Assembly (NCBI RefSeq): GCF_000295935.2
Contig: NZ_ALWO02000045.1
Location: forward strand, 62,001-126,000
DNA from: Indibacter alkaliphilus LW1
Lineage (GTDB): Bacteria > Bacteroidota > Bacteroidia > Cytophagales > Cyclobacteriaceae
Reading direction: 5' to 3'
DNA: 64,000 nucleotides
Positions 46,018 through 55,236 of this stretch are shown here, piece after piece. Made by a program: the position numbers and the translations under genes. Below the pieces are notes generated by a model, which saw only the letters and a program-made list of their open reading frames with translations, searched no databases and was not told the DNA's origin. The stretch's first letter is position 1, and each line of letters begins with the position of its first letter.

Positions 46018-47433
46018 TCATTTTTTGTAATCCGGCACCAATAAGTGAAAGGTAGCACCTTCTCCTTCTTGGGATACAGCGAAGATGCTCCCTCCAAGTT
46101 TGTCCAGAATTTTTTTACAAACAGCCAAGCCTATACCGGTACCTTCATAGACATCCTTCCCATAGAGTCTTTGGAAAATGATAAATATCCTTTCTGCGTA
46201 TTCCGGGTTAAAACCTATACCATTGTCGCTTATCTGAATATGATAATACTTGACTTCTGGGTCAGGCTCAATGACATGTTCATGGATCAGTTTCTCCGAT
46301 GCAATTTCTGTTTGAATATTAATAACCGGATCAATACCAGACTTTGCAAATTTGATTGCATTGCTTAGCAGATTTTGGAAAATAGTTCTCCAATCTGAGT
46401 AAGTACCCAGAATATTCGGCAAGCTTTCGATATTTATTTTGGCATTTTTTTCCAAGATCAGAATGTATAAGTCATCCATCACTTCTTCTGCTACAGTTTT
46501 AAGATCCAAAATTTCTTCTTTCTCTTTATGTCTTCCTGCACGGCTATACTCCAAGAGGTCGGTGATGAGCTTTCGCATCCTGTTCGCAGCAAATGCTATG
46601 CGTTCCAAATAAAGTTTGCCTTCACCTTCCAATTGGTCTTTGTACTGCTCCTGTAGTAAATCATTAAAAGAAGTGATTTTCCGTAAGGGCTCTTGTAGAT
46701 CATGTGAAGCCACGTAGGCAAACTGTTCCAGCTCTTTATTGGAAAGGTTCAGTTGATTGACTTGTTCCTCAAGTAATTCTTTGTACTCTGCTAGCTGTGC
46801 ATTTGCCTTTTCTTGTTGTCGCTTGTATCCCGAAAATGCATTGAAACTTAAAAATACTGCTGCCACTGCAATCAATGCCACTGCAAAGATGATGATGGAA
46901 AGTACATTGAGGTTGTTTATCAGACCTTGTTCTCTTTGTTGTAAAGATTCCTGTTGCTTTAGTAGAATAGAATTATTCTGTGCTTTAATTTTTTGTCCGA
47001 ATTTCAAAAAATTCTCTTTTCTATGTTTTTGTACATAATTCAAAAACTGCTCTGGTCCAGGATTTTGAGACAAAGCGCTTTCAAAGACCTGATGACGTTC
47101 ACTGATACTTGCTTGCAGGCTATCTATCAAAACCTGGTTTTGATCCATTGATTGGGTTATAGACCTTAGTGTATCTATTTTTTTGAGAATTGCTGATTTT
47201 CTGACATGAATACTGTCCAAGAATGAAGAATCATAGGTGGTTGCAAAACTCAATATGGCAATTTCGTTTTCCAGGACTTTGGTATGGATGTCATTCGTCT
47301 GGATTACCAATTGTTCAGTTTGAGCACTTATTTTATGAATACTCTTAATTCTATACAATACATAAATGGAAATACTTCCACAAAGTATAATCAGGAGGAG
47401 CGTAAGGATGGTGAAGGATTTAATTTTATCCAT
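46018..47433 (-). CDS. Membrane histidine kinase, CHASE3-like sensor
   Basis: 471 aa. Membrane helices at about 7-26 and 180-200 frame a helical periplasmic sensor resembling CHASE3. A coiled coil (about 205-235) leads to HisKA with YVASHDLQEPLRKITSFNDLL near 240 and HATPase_c with FQNLLSNAIKFAK near 340, DNGIGFNPEYAERIF near 395 and GTGIGLAVCKKI near 425. The H-box SHDLQEPLRK is typical of kinases that signal to Rcp1-like receivers, such as the one encoded downstream. Confidence 0.9.
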   Translation of the reverse strand: MDKIKSFTILTLLLIILCGSISIYVLYRIKSIHKISAQTEQLVIQTNDIHTKVLENEIAILSFATTYDSSFLDSIHVRKSAILKKIDTLRSITQSMDQNQVLIDSLQASISERHQVFESALSQNPGPEQFLNYVQKHRKENFLKFGQKIKAQNNSILLKQQESLQQREQGLINNLNVLSIIIFAVALIAVAAVFLSFNAFSGYKRQQEKANAQLAEYKELLEEQVNQLNLSNKELEQFAYVASHDLQEPLRKITSFNDLLQEQYKDQLEGEGKLYLERIAFAANRMRKLITDLLEYSRAGRHKEKEEILDLKTVAEEVMDDLYILILEKNAKINIESLPNILGTYSDWRTIFQNLLSNAIKFAKSGIDPVINIQTEIASEKLIHEHVIEPDPEVKYYHIQISDNGIGFNPEYAERIFIIFQRLYGKDVYEGTGIGLAVCKKILDKLGGSIFAVSQEGEGATFHLLVPDYKK

Positions 47434-47563
47434 TTATAAATAATTTAGAATTCATGGCCAGAGGTATCTTTATCAGTCTTGGACTTCAAAACAACTTAGC
47501 TTATAAATAACCTTGGTATTTTTTTACAAAGGAATTTTTATTAAAACTCGGTTTTGTCCGCAT

Positions 47564-47585
47564 TGTGGGGTTTGCTTTCCCCACA
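47564..47585. promoter_or_regulatory. Upstream palindrome, possible activator site
   Basis: TGTGGGG-TTTGCTTT-CCCCACA, a perfect seven-base inverted repeat with an eight-base spacer and no T-run. It lies about 70 bases upstream of the sigma-54-like promoter at 47656, a usual distance for an enhancer-binding protein. Confidence 0.35.
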
Positions 47586-47655
47586 AACAACTTGTGGAAT
47601 AATGTAAAAAGTCAGGAAAAGCCTTTAAGTAGCCTAATTGCTGATTTTTTACTTT

Positions 47656-47671
47656 GGGCACCAATATTGGA
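47656..47671 (+). promoter_or_regulatory. Sigma-54-like promoter of 50-aa membrane protein gene
   Basis: GGGCAC-CAATA-TTGGA, against consensus TGGCAC-N5-TTGCW: correct spacing, GG at -24 and TTG at -12, with the first T and the final C changed. The ATG is about 43 bases downstream of the -12 box. Confidence 0.5.
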
Positions 47672-47713
47672 AATAATTATTCAAATATTATTTAAACTTT
47701 AAATATAAAAACG

Positions 47714-47866
47714 ATGGGAAATTTATTGTATTTAATCGCAGTTATTTTAGTTATCGGATGGTTGTTCGGAGCTTTTGTTTACAGTGTGGGTGGCTTAATC
47801 CACATTCTATTGGTTTTGGCTATCATTTCAATTCTCTTTAGGGTCATCTCAGGGAGAAGAGTGTAG
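47714..47866 (+). CDS. Small membrane protein (lmo0937-like, 50 aa)
   Basis: Fifty codons: a hydrophobic helix (about 4-24), a short turn GGLIH, a second helix (about 31-44) and a basic end SGRR. This two-helix design is that of the lmo0937 family, tiny inner-membrane proteins often induced by stress. It is too short for a standard ORF cut-off but has a consistent ATG, its own promoter-like upstream region and a downstream hairpin. Confidence 0.75.
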   Translation: MGNLLYLIAVILVIGWLFGAFVYSVGGLIHILLVLAIISILFRVISGRRV

Positions 47867-47928
47867 GAATTGTAGTGCCAATAATACAATCGGTGCTTTT
47901 AACCGGTTGAGGTATATATAAATATGAG

Positions 47929-47964
47929 GCCAAAAGTCTTGGTCTTGACTTTTGGCTCCATTTT
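47929..47964 (+). terminator. Terminator after 50-aa membrane protein gene
   Basis: GCCAAAAGTC (47929-47938) pairs perfectly with GACTTTTGGC (47947-47956), followed by TCCATTTT. Confidence 0.7.
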
Positions 47965-48049
47965 ATCTAAAGAAATCTTTGCTTGTAGGCAAAGAGATGT
48001 GTTAATTGTCGAAACGAATTAATTCGGAAAAACAAGTTTGAATAGCTAG

Positions 48050-48400
48050 ATGGGAAAAAGGGTAGTTTTGATTATAGATGATGAGGTAGGTATTTTGAAT
48101 TTGTTGTCCAGATTCCTAAAAAGAAAGGGGTTTGAAGTGCATACTGCTGGCAGCCTTACTGAAGGAATTGACCAACTTAAAGACATTAAACCTGAGTTTT
48201 TATTTCTGGATGTGAATCTGCCTGACGGGAACGGTTTGCAAACATTACCGGAATTTAAAAACACTCAACCCACCTTATCAGTCATTATGATGAGTGCTTT
48301 TGATCATGAGAATATAAGAACCCAAGCTCAATCACTGGGTGCTGAAGCTTTTTTGAGTAAACCTTTTTCTTTGGATGAAATAAACCAATTAGTAAATTGA
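48050..48400 (+). CDS. Single-domain response regulator
   Basis: 116 aa: a CheY-like receiver with IDDEVG near residue 8, phospho-acceptor Asp in LFLDVNLPDG near 53, Ser in MMSAFD near 82 and Lys in FLSKPFS near 104. No output domain. It is 19 bases upstream of the sigma-54 activator gene, so the two receivers may compete for, or relay, phosphate in one pathway. Confidence 0.9.
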   Translation: MGKRVVLIIDDEVGILNLLSRFLKRKGFEVHTAGSLTEGIDQLKDIKPEFLFLDVNLPDGNGLQTLPEFKNTQPTLSVIMMSAFDHENIRTQAQSLGAEAFLSKPFSLDEINQLVN

Positions 48401-48419
48401 CATAACAATTCCCCTATTT

Positions 48420-49841
48420 ATGGCTAAAATATTAGTAATAGACGATAACCTTGATATTTGTAATTTGCTCAAAAGATTTCTGACCAAAAAAGGTCATGAT
48501 GTCGAAACAACCCTGAGTGGGGAAACGGGCTTGGAAATGGTCAAAAAGGAAAAGTTTGATCTGATCCTCTGTGATTTTAAACTTCGGGATATTGAAGGAC
48601 CGGACATTCTTCAGGCTGTCAAAGAAATCTCACCCGATACCAAACTGGCTATCATTACTGGATATTCAGATGTAAGGGTAGCTGTGGAAGTTATGAAGAA
48701 GGGAGCTTTTGATTATGTAGTCAAACCTTTGATACCTGATGAAATCCTCAGCTTGATTGATCGGGCTATAAATACACCGACGGAGAAACCTGCTGTTGTC
48801 AGTAAGGATACAAAGCATTCTGAAAGTAAAATCACCAAAACACCAAAAGGAGATACAGAGTACATTTGGGGTAAAGACAGCGCTTCAAAAAATCTCTTTA
48901 AGGAAGTTTCTCTGGTAGCCCCTACAAATTTCTCGGTCATAATTTACGGAGAAAGCGGAGCCGGAAAGGAAAATATTGCCAGGACAATTCATGACTTGAG
49001 TGAAAGAAAGGATATGCCTTTTATTGCGATTGATTGTGGTGCACTGACAAGAGACCTCGCGGGGAGTGAACTTTGGGGGCATGAGAAGGGGGCCTTTACA
49101 GGTGCTCTGGCTTCAAAGGCGGGTCAATTTGAATTAGCAGATGGTGGGACAATTTTTCTGGATGAGATAGCCAATCTTTCATACGACATCCAGGTTGGAT
49201 TACTTCGATTGGTTCAGGAGAAAAAACTAAGAAGAATAGGAGGGGTCAAAGACAAAAATATAGATGTCAGAATAATCGTGGCTTCAAACGAAAACCTCAA
49301 AGAAGCTGTAGCGAAAGGCAAATTCAGAGAAGATCTTTTTTACAGGTTCAATGAATTCACCATCAATGTTCCCCCGCTTCGCAAAAGAGGAAAGGACATC
49401 ATGTTGTTTGCATCTCATTTTCTGGAAAAAGCCAATCAAGAGTTGAATAAAGAAGTTAAAGGTTTTTCAAAGGAAGTTTCAGATCTTTTTAACCAGTATG
49501 AGTGGCCGGGAAACCTTAGGGAGATGAGAAATATTATCCGAAGATCATTGTTGCTGACCGATGGGGAAGAAGTGGGACTGACTGCTATTCCGCATGAAGT
49601 GGTCCATGCTCAAAAGTTTGCTTTTAAAGAAGAGGATCCAGGAATCCCTGAAAATAGTCATGTTGCAGAGCATTTACAGGAAGAACCGGCGGATTTGAAA
49701 GTGATTGCAGCCAATGCTGAAGCAGAGGCAATCAAGAAAGCCCTACTGGAAAATCAGTATAACAAAACCAAAGCAGCCAAACAGCTCGGTATAGATAGAA
49801 AAACACTATTCAATAAAATTAAGCTTCACAATATTGCGTAG
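48420..49841 (+). CDS. Sigma-54-dependent response regulator (NtrC family)
   Basis: 473 aa with a receiver (1-120, Asp in LILCDFKLRD near 53), an AAA+ domain (about 145-375) with Walker A GESGAGKENIA, the intact GAFTGA loop that contacts sigma-54 (in HEKGAFTGALAS), and Walker B GTIFLDEIAN; and a Fis-type helix-turn-helix at the end (KTKAAKQLGIDRKTLFNKIK). It activates sigma-54 promoters; the nearest candidate is at 47656. ATG start at 48420. Confidence 0.95.
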   Translation: MAKILVIDDNLDICNLLKRFLTKKGHDVETTLSGETGLEMVKKEKFDLILCDFKLRDIEGPDILQAVKEISPDTKLAIITGYSDVRVAVEVMKKGAFDYVVKPLIPDEILSLIDRAINTPTEKPAVVSKDTKHSESKITKTPKGDTEYIWGKDSASKNLFKEVSLVAPTNFSVIIYGESGAGKENIARTIHDLSERKDMPFIAIDCGALTRDLAGSELWGHEKGAFTGALASKAGQFELADGGTIFLDEIANLSYDIQVGLLRLVQEKKLRRIGGVKDKNIDVRIIVASNENLKEAVAKGKFREDLFYRFNEFTINVPPLRKRGKDIMLFASHFLEKANQELNKEVKGFSKEVSDLFNQYEWPGNLREMRNIIRRSLLLTDGEEVGLTAIPHEVVHAQKFAFKEEDPGIPENSHVAEHLQEEPADLKVIAANAEAEAIKKALLENQYNKTKAAKQLGIDRKTLFNKIKLHNIA

Positions 49842-49858
49842 CATTCAACCAAAAATGA

Positions 49859-49881
49859 AAAAGCCCTGAATCAGGGCTTTT
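49859..49881. terminator. Bidirectional terminator
   Basis: AAAAGCCCTG, loop AAT, CAGGGCTTTT: ten perfect pairs between the sigma-54 regulator gene and the convergent M23 peptidase gene. Confidence 0.88.
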
Positions 49882-49954
49882 AAACTTTTATATTTTTGCA
49901 CTAGGGCAATCCTTGAAAGAAGACTTTAGTAAATCTATTCACTAAAAATAATCC

Positions 49955-50932
49955 CTAGGATAGGGATTGATTTTCTCTAGAGGCTAATTCCAATATTTTG
50001 TCATACTCTTCTGGCGTTAAACCTTTGAAAAAATACTGAACAGGGTTGACGAATTTGTCATCCTTGATGACTTCATAATGCACATGAGGAGCGGTTGAAG
50101 AACCAGTATTTCCAACTGTACCTATTTGATCTCCTCTTTTTACTCTCTGTCCGCGACGTACTTTGAAATCATTCATGTGGGCATATCTGGTTACAAATCC
50201 AAAACCATGATCAATTTCGATGTATTTACCATACCCTCCGAAAACAGTTTTGGCAGTTTTTACAATTCCATCACCTGTGGCATAAATCGGGGTTCCTTTC
50301 GGAGCAGCGAAGTCCACTCCAGTATGTAGTTTTCTCACTTTTAGAATGGGGTGCACACGCATTCCGAATCCTGAGGCCAGTAAGTTTAAATTTTCATTAA
50401 GGATAGGCTGAATAGCCGGTACAGATGCCCAATACTCTTCTTTTCTAAGAGCGAGTTCTGTCACTTCATCATAACTTTTGGATTGAACATACATTTTCCT
50501 TTTCACAGCATCAATTTTGGAATGAATCGAAACGATCAATTTTTCCTGGTTCAGTCCTTTTTCTTTGATATCTTTATACCTATCTGTTCCCCCAATACCT
50601 GCTTTTCTGATTTCAGGAGCAATAGGTTCAGATTCAAAGATTATTCTGTAGAGATTGTCATCCCGCTGTTGAAGGTCAGCAAGCATTTCATTCATTTTCC
50701 CTACTTCTTCTTCCAAAAGCTCAAGATAAAGCTTCATCTCCTTGTTTTCTCTTTTGAGCATAAGCTCTTTGGGACTGTCAAAATACAGGTTGAAACCTAT
50801 GATAAATACAGTAGCGAGAATGGAAGCCAAAGAAAGGAATCCCAGTCCATTGAGAAGGATGTCCCATTTGCTTCTTTTGTATCTTTCGTATTTACAGGTT
50901 TTAGCGTCGTAGTAATATTTTATTCTACTCAT
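49955..50932 (-). CDS. M23 family murein metallopeptidase
   Basis: 325 aa. One membrane helix (about 29-48), a coiled-coil stretch (about 55-95), then a LytM domain (about 195-305). Zinc ligands are in LHTGVDFA (H, D) near 211 and HVHYEV near 283, plus HMNDFKVRRG near 253. It cleaves peptidoglycan cross-bridges or acts as an activator of another hydrolase; with all ligands present, direct activity is likely. Divergent from alaS. Confidence 0.92.
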   Translation of the reverse strand: MSRIKYYYDAKTCKYERYKRSKWDILLNGLGFLSLASILATVFIIGFNLYFDSPKELMLKRENKEMKLYLELLEEEVGKMNEMLADLQQRDDNLYRIIFESEPIAPEIRKAGIGGTDRYKDIKEKGLNQEKLIVSIHSKIDAVKRKMYVQSKSYDEVTELALRKEEYWASVPAIQPILNENLNLLASGFGMRVHPILKVRKLHTGVDFAAPKGTPIYATGDGIVKTAKTVFGGYGKYIEIDHGFGFVTRYAHMNDFKVRRGQRVKRGDQIGTVGNTGSSTAPHVHYEVIKDDKFVNPVQYFFKGLTPEEYDKILELASRENQSLS

Positions 50933-50955
50933 TACAATTTGCAGGCTAATTATTC

Positions 50956-50963
50956 TAATTTTG
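50956..50963 (+). promoter_or_regulatory. -7 element upstream of alaS
   Basis: TAATTTTG matches TAnnTTTG; the nearest TTG (50939-50941) is 14 bases away, short of the usual 17-23, so this is tentative. Confidence 0.3.
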
Positions 50964-51050
50964 TAGCCCCTATGGGCTGAGGTGGTAAAGCTCCAAAGTC
51001 CGCAAAGATAGATAATTATCCGTACAATCCGAACATACTCAAAAGCTTAC

Positions 51051-53678
51051 ATGGAAGCCAAACAAATCAGAAGTACTTTTATTGAGTTTTTCAAATCCAA
51101 GCAACACCAATTTGTCAAATCATCTCCCATAGTTGTCAAGAATGATCCTACGCTGATGTTTACCAATGCCGGCATGAATCAATTTAAGGATTTCTTTCTT
51201 GGCAATGAACAGGCGAAGGTCACGAGGGTAGCTAACAGCCAAAAGTGTCTAAGAGTTTCAGGCAAGCACAATGACCTGGAGGAAGTGGGTGTAGACACCT
51301 ACCATCATACCATGTTTGAAATGCTGGGGAACTGGTCTTTTGGCGATTATTTCAAAAAAGAGGCCATCGAATGGGCTTGGGAGTTGTTGACAGACGTTTT
51401 TAAACTTCCCCAAGATAGATTATATGTCTCAGTATTTGGTGGAGATGTGGAAGATGGTTTGGAACAGGACAAAGAAGCTTTTGACCTTTGGAAGGGAATA
51501 GTTTCTGAAGATAGAATCTTATTCGGGAGCAAAAAGGACAATTTCTGGGAAATGGGCGATACCGGTCCATGCGGTCCTTGTTCTGAAATCCATATCGACC
51601 TGAGATCTAATGAAGAGAGGAAGGCCCAATCAGGCTATGACTTGGTCAACAATGATCATCCACAGGTAATTGAAATATGGAACTTGGTATTCATGCAATT
51701 CAATAGGCTATCTGATGGTTCTCTCAAAGAACTTCCGGCAAAGCACGTTGATACAGGGATGGGCTTTGAGCGTCTTGTTCGAGCCATTCAGCAAAAGCCA
51801 TCTAATTACGACACTGATATTTTCACCCCTTTTATCGCTCAACTTGAGAGTAAATCCGGTAAAACTTATGGGGAAAATGAAAAAATAGATATTGCCATGC
51901 GTGTGATTGTAGACCATATTCGGGCAATCGCATTTACCATAGCGGACGGGCAGTTACCTTCCAATAACAAGGCCGGCTATGTCATTCGGAGAATACTCAG
52001 GAGAGCGGTACGCTATGGGTATACATTTTTGGGTTTTCAAAAGCCATTTATATTTGAATTGATGCCTTTATTGGCTGAGAATTTTGGTGAGATATTTCCT
52101 GAGGTAGCATCTCAGGAGGATTTTATTACCAAAGTGATTATGGAAGAAGAAGCTTCCTTCCTCAGGACCTTGGATAATGGACTGAAAAAACTTGAGCAGA
52201 TCAAAGAGGAGCTTTCCCAAAAACATGATAGGATCATTTCTGGAAAAGTTGCATTTGAGCTATACGATACCTATGGTTTTCCCCTTGACCTTACCTCATT
52301 GATCGCCCGCGAAAACGGCCTTTCTGTGGATGAGAAAGGGTTTGCTGTGGAAATGGAAAAACAGAAAACCAGATCAAGAGCTGCAGCAGAACAGGAAACA
52401 GGAGATTGGGTGGCTGTTAGAGCTGAAGAAGGTGTAGAGTTTATCGGGTATGATTTTCTTACCTCCCAAAGCAATATCACAAAGTATCGTAAAATCAAGG
52501 ATAAAAAAGGAGACCGCTTCCAGATCGTTCTGGATAAAACACCTTTTTATGCAGAAAGCGGTGGACAGGTAGGAGATCAGGGATGGTTAAAGTCGGATCA
52601 AGAAAGCATCAGGGTTTTGGATACCAAGAAAGAAAACGACCTGATTGTTCATTTTGTAGACAAACTTCCAAAGGATGCTTCAGCGACTTTTTATTCGGAA
52701 GTAGATGCTGGGAAAAGAAAAGCTTCCATGAACAACCATACTGCAACACATCTATTGCATGCCGCCCTCAAACAAGTTTTGGGTGAGCACGTACAGCAGA
52801 AAGGGTCTTTGGTCAATGAGGAACTTTTAAGGTTTGATTTTTCTCATTTTGCCAAAATGACTGAGGAAGAAATAGCTGAAGTGGAAGCAATCGTTAATGC
52901 TAAAATCAGGGAGAACATAGCATTGGATGAGCAAAGAAATATTCCTATAGACGAGGCCAAAAAGCAGGGAGCTACCGCACTTTTTGGCGAAAAATATGGG
53001 GATTTTGTCCGTGTGATTACATTTGATAAAGGGTTTTCGGTAGAACTATGTGGTGGTACACACGTGCAGGCTACTGGGATGATAGGCTTGTTTAAGATAG
53101 TTTCAGAGGGGTCGATATCAGCCGGAGTCCGTAGGATTGAAGCCATCACTGGAAAAGGAGCTGAAAATTATATTCAGGGTCAATTGAATTTGATCCGTGA
53201 AATTCAGGAAATGCTCAAAAATCCAAGAGACCTTAAGAAGTCTCTGGAAAGCCTTTTGGTAGAAAGGAACGACTTGAAAAAGGAAATTGAATCCTTGCAT
53301 AGCAAACAGGCAGGAGTCCTGAAAGCCGACCTGATTAAAACAGTGAAAGAAGTGAACGGGTACAAATTTATTGCAGCTTCCGTGACACTTCCTTCAGCAG
53401 ATGCATTGAAAAAACTTGCTTTCGAATTAAAAAATGAATTGGAAAACCTATTGGCAGTTATTGCCGCAGATATTGACGGGAAACCTCAAATAGCAGTAAT
53501 CATCGATGAAGCATTGGTTAAAGAAAAAGGCTTCAATGCAGGTAATACAGTAAGGGAACTTGCCAAAGAAATCCAAGGTGGGGGAGGTGGACAGCCTTTC
53601 TTTGCAACTGCTGGAGGTAAGAACCTATCAGGATTATCCAATGTTATTGCGAAAGCAGAGGAGATTTTCGGAAAGTAA
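51051..53678 (+). CDS. alaS: Alanine--tRNA ligase
   Basis: 875 aa. Catalytic class II core at the N-terminus (FTNAGMNQFKDFFLG near 33, GDTGPCGPCSEIH near 168), a tRNA-recognition helical region, the editing domain with zinc motif HTATHLLH near 562 and CGGTH near 667, and the C-terminal C-Ala domain (GGGGGQPFFATAGG near 847). Length fits Bacteroidota AlaRS. It charges tRNA-Ala with alanine in the cytoplasm. ATG at 51051. Confidence 0.97.
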   Translation: MEAKQIRSTFIEFFKSKQHQFVKSSPIVVKNDPTLMFTNAGMNQFKDFFLGNEQAKVTRVANSQKCLRVSGKHNDLEEVGVDTYHHTMFEMLGNWSFGDYFKKEAIEWAWELLTDVFKLPQDRLYVSVFGGDVEDGLEQDKEAFDLWKGIVSEDRILFGSKKDNFWEMGDTGPCGPCSEIHIDLRSNEERKAQSGYDLVNNDHPQVIEIWNLVFMQFNRLSDGSLKELPAKHVDTGMGFERLVRAIQQKPSNYDTDIFTPFIAQLESKSGKTYGENEKIDIAMRVIVDHIRAIAFTIADGQLPSNNKAGYVIRRILRRAVRYGYTFLGFQKPFIFELMPLLAENFGEIFPEVASQEDFITKVIMEEEASFLRTLDNGLKKLEQIKEELSQKHDRIISGKVAFELYDTYGFPLDLTSLIARENGLSVDEKGFAVEMEKQKTRSRAAAEQETGDWVAVRAEEGVEFIGYDFLTSQSNITKYRKIKDKKGDRFQIVLDKTPFYAESGGQVGDQGWLKSDQESIRVLDTKKENDLIVHFVDKLPKDASATFYSEVDAGKRKASMNNHTATHLLHAALKQVLGEHVQQKGSLVNEELLRFDFSHFAKMTEEEIAEVEAIVNAKIRENIALDEQRNIPIDEAKKQGATALFGEKYGDFVRVITFDKGFSVELCGGTHVQATGMIGLFKIVSEGSISAGVRRIEAITGKGAENYIQGQLNLIREIQEMLKNPRDLKKSLESLLVERNDLKKEIESLHSKQAGVLKADLIKTVKEVNGYKFIAASVTLPSADALKKLAFELKNELENLLAVIAADIDGKPQIAVIIDEALVKEKGFNAGNTVRELAKEIQGGGGGQPFFATAGGKNLSGLSNVIAKAEEIFGK

Positions 53679-53771
53679 AAATTCCATTAAACACATTTCA
53701 ATTTGCTTTTAGCGTTAGAAGCGTCCATTTTTGAAACAAATTTCATAGAACAACACGAGATTATAAAAAAC

Positions 53772-55232
53772 ATGCTTTCAGCAGAAATTAAAGATAAATA
53801 CGAATTAGTAGTGGGCTTGGAAGTACACGCACAGTTGCTTACCAAGTCCAAAATGTACGCTACTGACTCAACAGAGTATGGTAACTTGCCCAACACACAT
53901 ATTTCAGTGCTTACCTTAGGCCACCCGGGAACCTTACCTAAAGTCAACAGAAAAGCTGTAGAGTTTGCAGTTAAAATGGGATTAGCATGTAATTCTCAAA
54001 TCACACGTAAAAATATCTTTGCCCGAAAAAATTACTTTTATCCGGATCTTCCTAAAGGATATCAGATCACACAGGACAAAGATCCTATTTGTGTTGGGGG
54101 CGAAGTTCCTGTTTCTTTATCCGATGGCACCAAAAAATCAATAGCTCTGACGAGAATACATATGGAGGAAGATGCAGGGAAATCCATGCACTTGGCCGGT
54201 GAGGTAGATACTTTGGTCGATTTCAATAGAGCAGGTGTACCTCTGATTGAGATTGTCTCTGAGCCTGATATCAGGTCATCAGAAGAAGCTTATGCCTATT
54301 TGGTAGAAATCAAAAAACTCGTCCGGTACCTTGATATCTGCGATGGAAATATGGAAGAAGGTTCTCTGAGATGTGATGCTAATATTTCTGTCAGGATCAG
54401 AGGAGAAAAAGAATATGGGAAAAAAGTAGAGGTCAAAAATATGAACTCTTTCCGGAATGTATCCCGTGCCATTGAATACGAATATGAAAGGCAGATTGAG
54501 CTGATAGAAAAGGGAGTGGAGATTATATCTGAGACCAGAACATTTGATGCAACTACAGGTACCACAGCGAGTATGCGTACAAAAGAGGATCTGAATGATT
54601 ATAGGTATTTCCCTGAGCCTGATTTAAGCCCGGTTGTCGTATCTGAAGAATGGCTTGAAAGCATCAAAGTGTCTATGCCATCTTTGCCTAGAGAACTGCA
54701 CCATAAATTCGTGAATGAGTTTGGACTTCCTGAATATGATGCGGGAGTATTGACAGATTCTAAAGAAATAGCACTTTATTTTGAAGGGCTTTGTAAGCTT
54801 ACCAAAAACTACAAGGCAGCATCCAATCTGATGATGGGTCCGGTCAAATCCTACCTGAATGAATTAACTTTGCATATTTCTGATTTCCCTATCAGTCCTG
54901 AGAGACTGGCCCAACTGATTTCACTGATAGATGAAGGGAAAGTCAATTTCTCTGTTGCTACACAGAAAATTTATCCTGTAATGCTAAAGGAAAGAGAGCA
55001 ATCTCCTTTGACGATTGCTCAGAACCTCAATTTGATTCAGGAAAGTGATGAAGGAAGTCTTTTGCCTATTATTGAAAGTGTTTTGGCTGAAAATGAAGCA
55101 AAAGTCGCAGAATACCGTTCTGGTAAAAAAGGCTTGATGGGGATGTTTATGGGCCAGGTTATGAAAAAGTCCCATGGTAAAGCAGACCCTAAAGTAGCTA
55201 CAAAATTATTGGCAGAAATCTTAGACAATTGA
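53772..55232 (+). CDS. gatB: Asp/Glu-tRNA amidotransferase subunit B
   Basis: 486 aa from ATG 53772; a TTG-initiated extension of 23 codons exists but MLSAEIKDKYELVVGLEVHA is the normal family N-terminus. Motifs include GLEVHAQLLT, GHPGTLPKVN near 45, the RKNYFYPDLPKGYQ block near 84 and EDAGKSMH near 135, followed by the C-terminal YqeY-like tail domain. With GatA and GatC, which are not in this window, it converts Glu-tRNA(Gln)/Asp-tRNA(Asn). It follows alaS by 93 bases. Confidence 0.96.
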   Translation: MLSAEIKDKYELVVGLEVHAQLLTKSKMYATDSTEYGNLPNTHISVLTLGHPGTLPKVNRKAVEFAVKMGLACNSQITRKNIFARKNYFYPDLPKGYQITQDKDPICVGGEVPVSLSDGTKKSIALTRIHMEEDAGKSMHLAGEVDTLVDFNRAGVPLIEIVSEPDIRSSEEAYAYLVEIKKLVRYLDICDGNMEEGSLRCDANISVRIRGEKEYGKKVEVKNMNSFRNVSRAIEYEYERQIELIEKGVEIISETRTFDATTGTTASMRTKEDLNDYRYFPEPDLSPVVVSEEWLESIKVSMPSLPRELHHKFVNEFGLPEYDAGVLTDSKEIALYFEGLCKLTKNYKAASNLMMGPVKSYLNELTLHISDFPISPERLAQLISLIDEGKVNFSVATQKIYPVMLKEREQSPLTIAQNLNLIQESDEGSLLPIIESVLAENEAKVAEYRSGKKGLMGMFMGQVMKKSHGKADPKVATKLLAEILDN

Positions 55233-55236
55233 GAAC

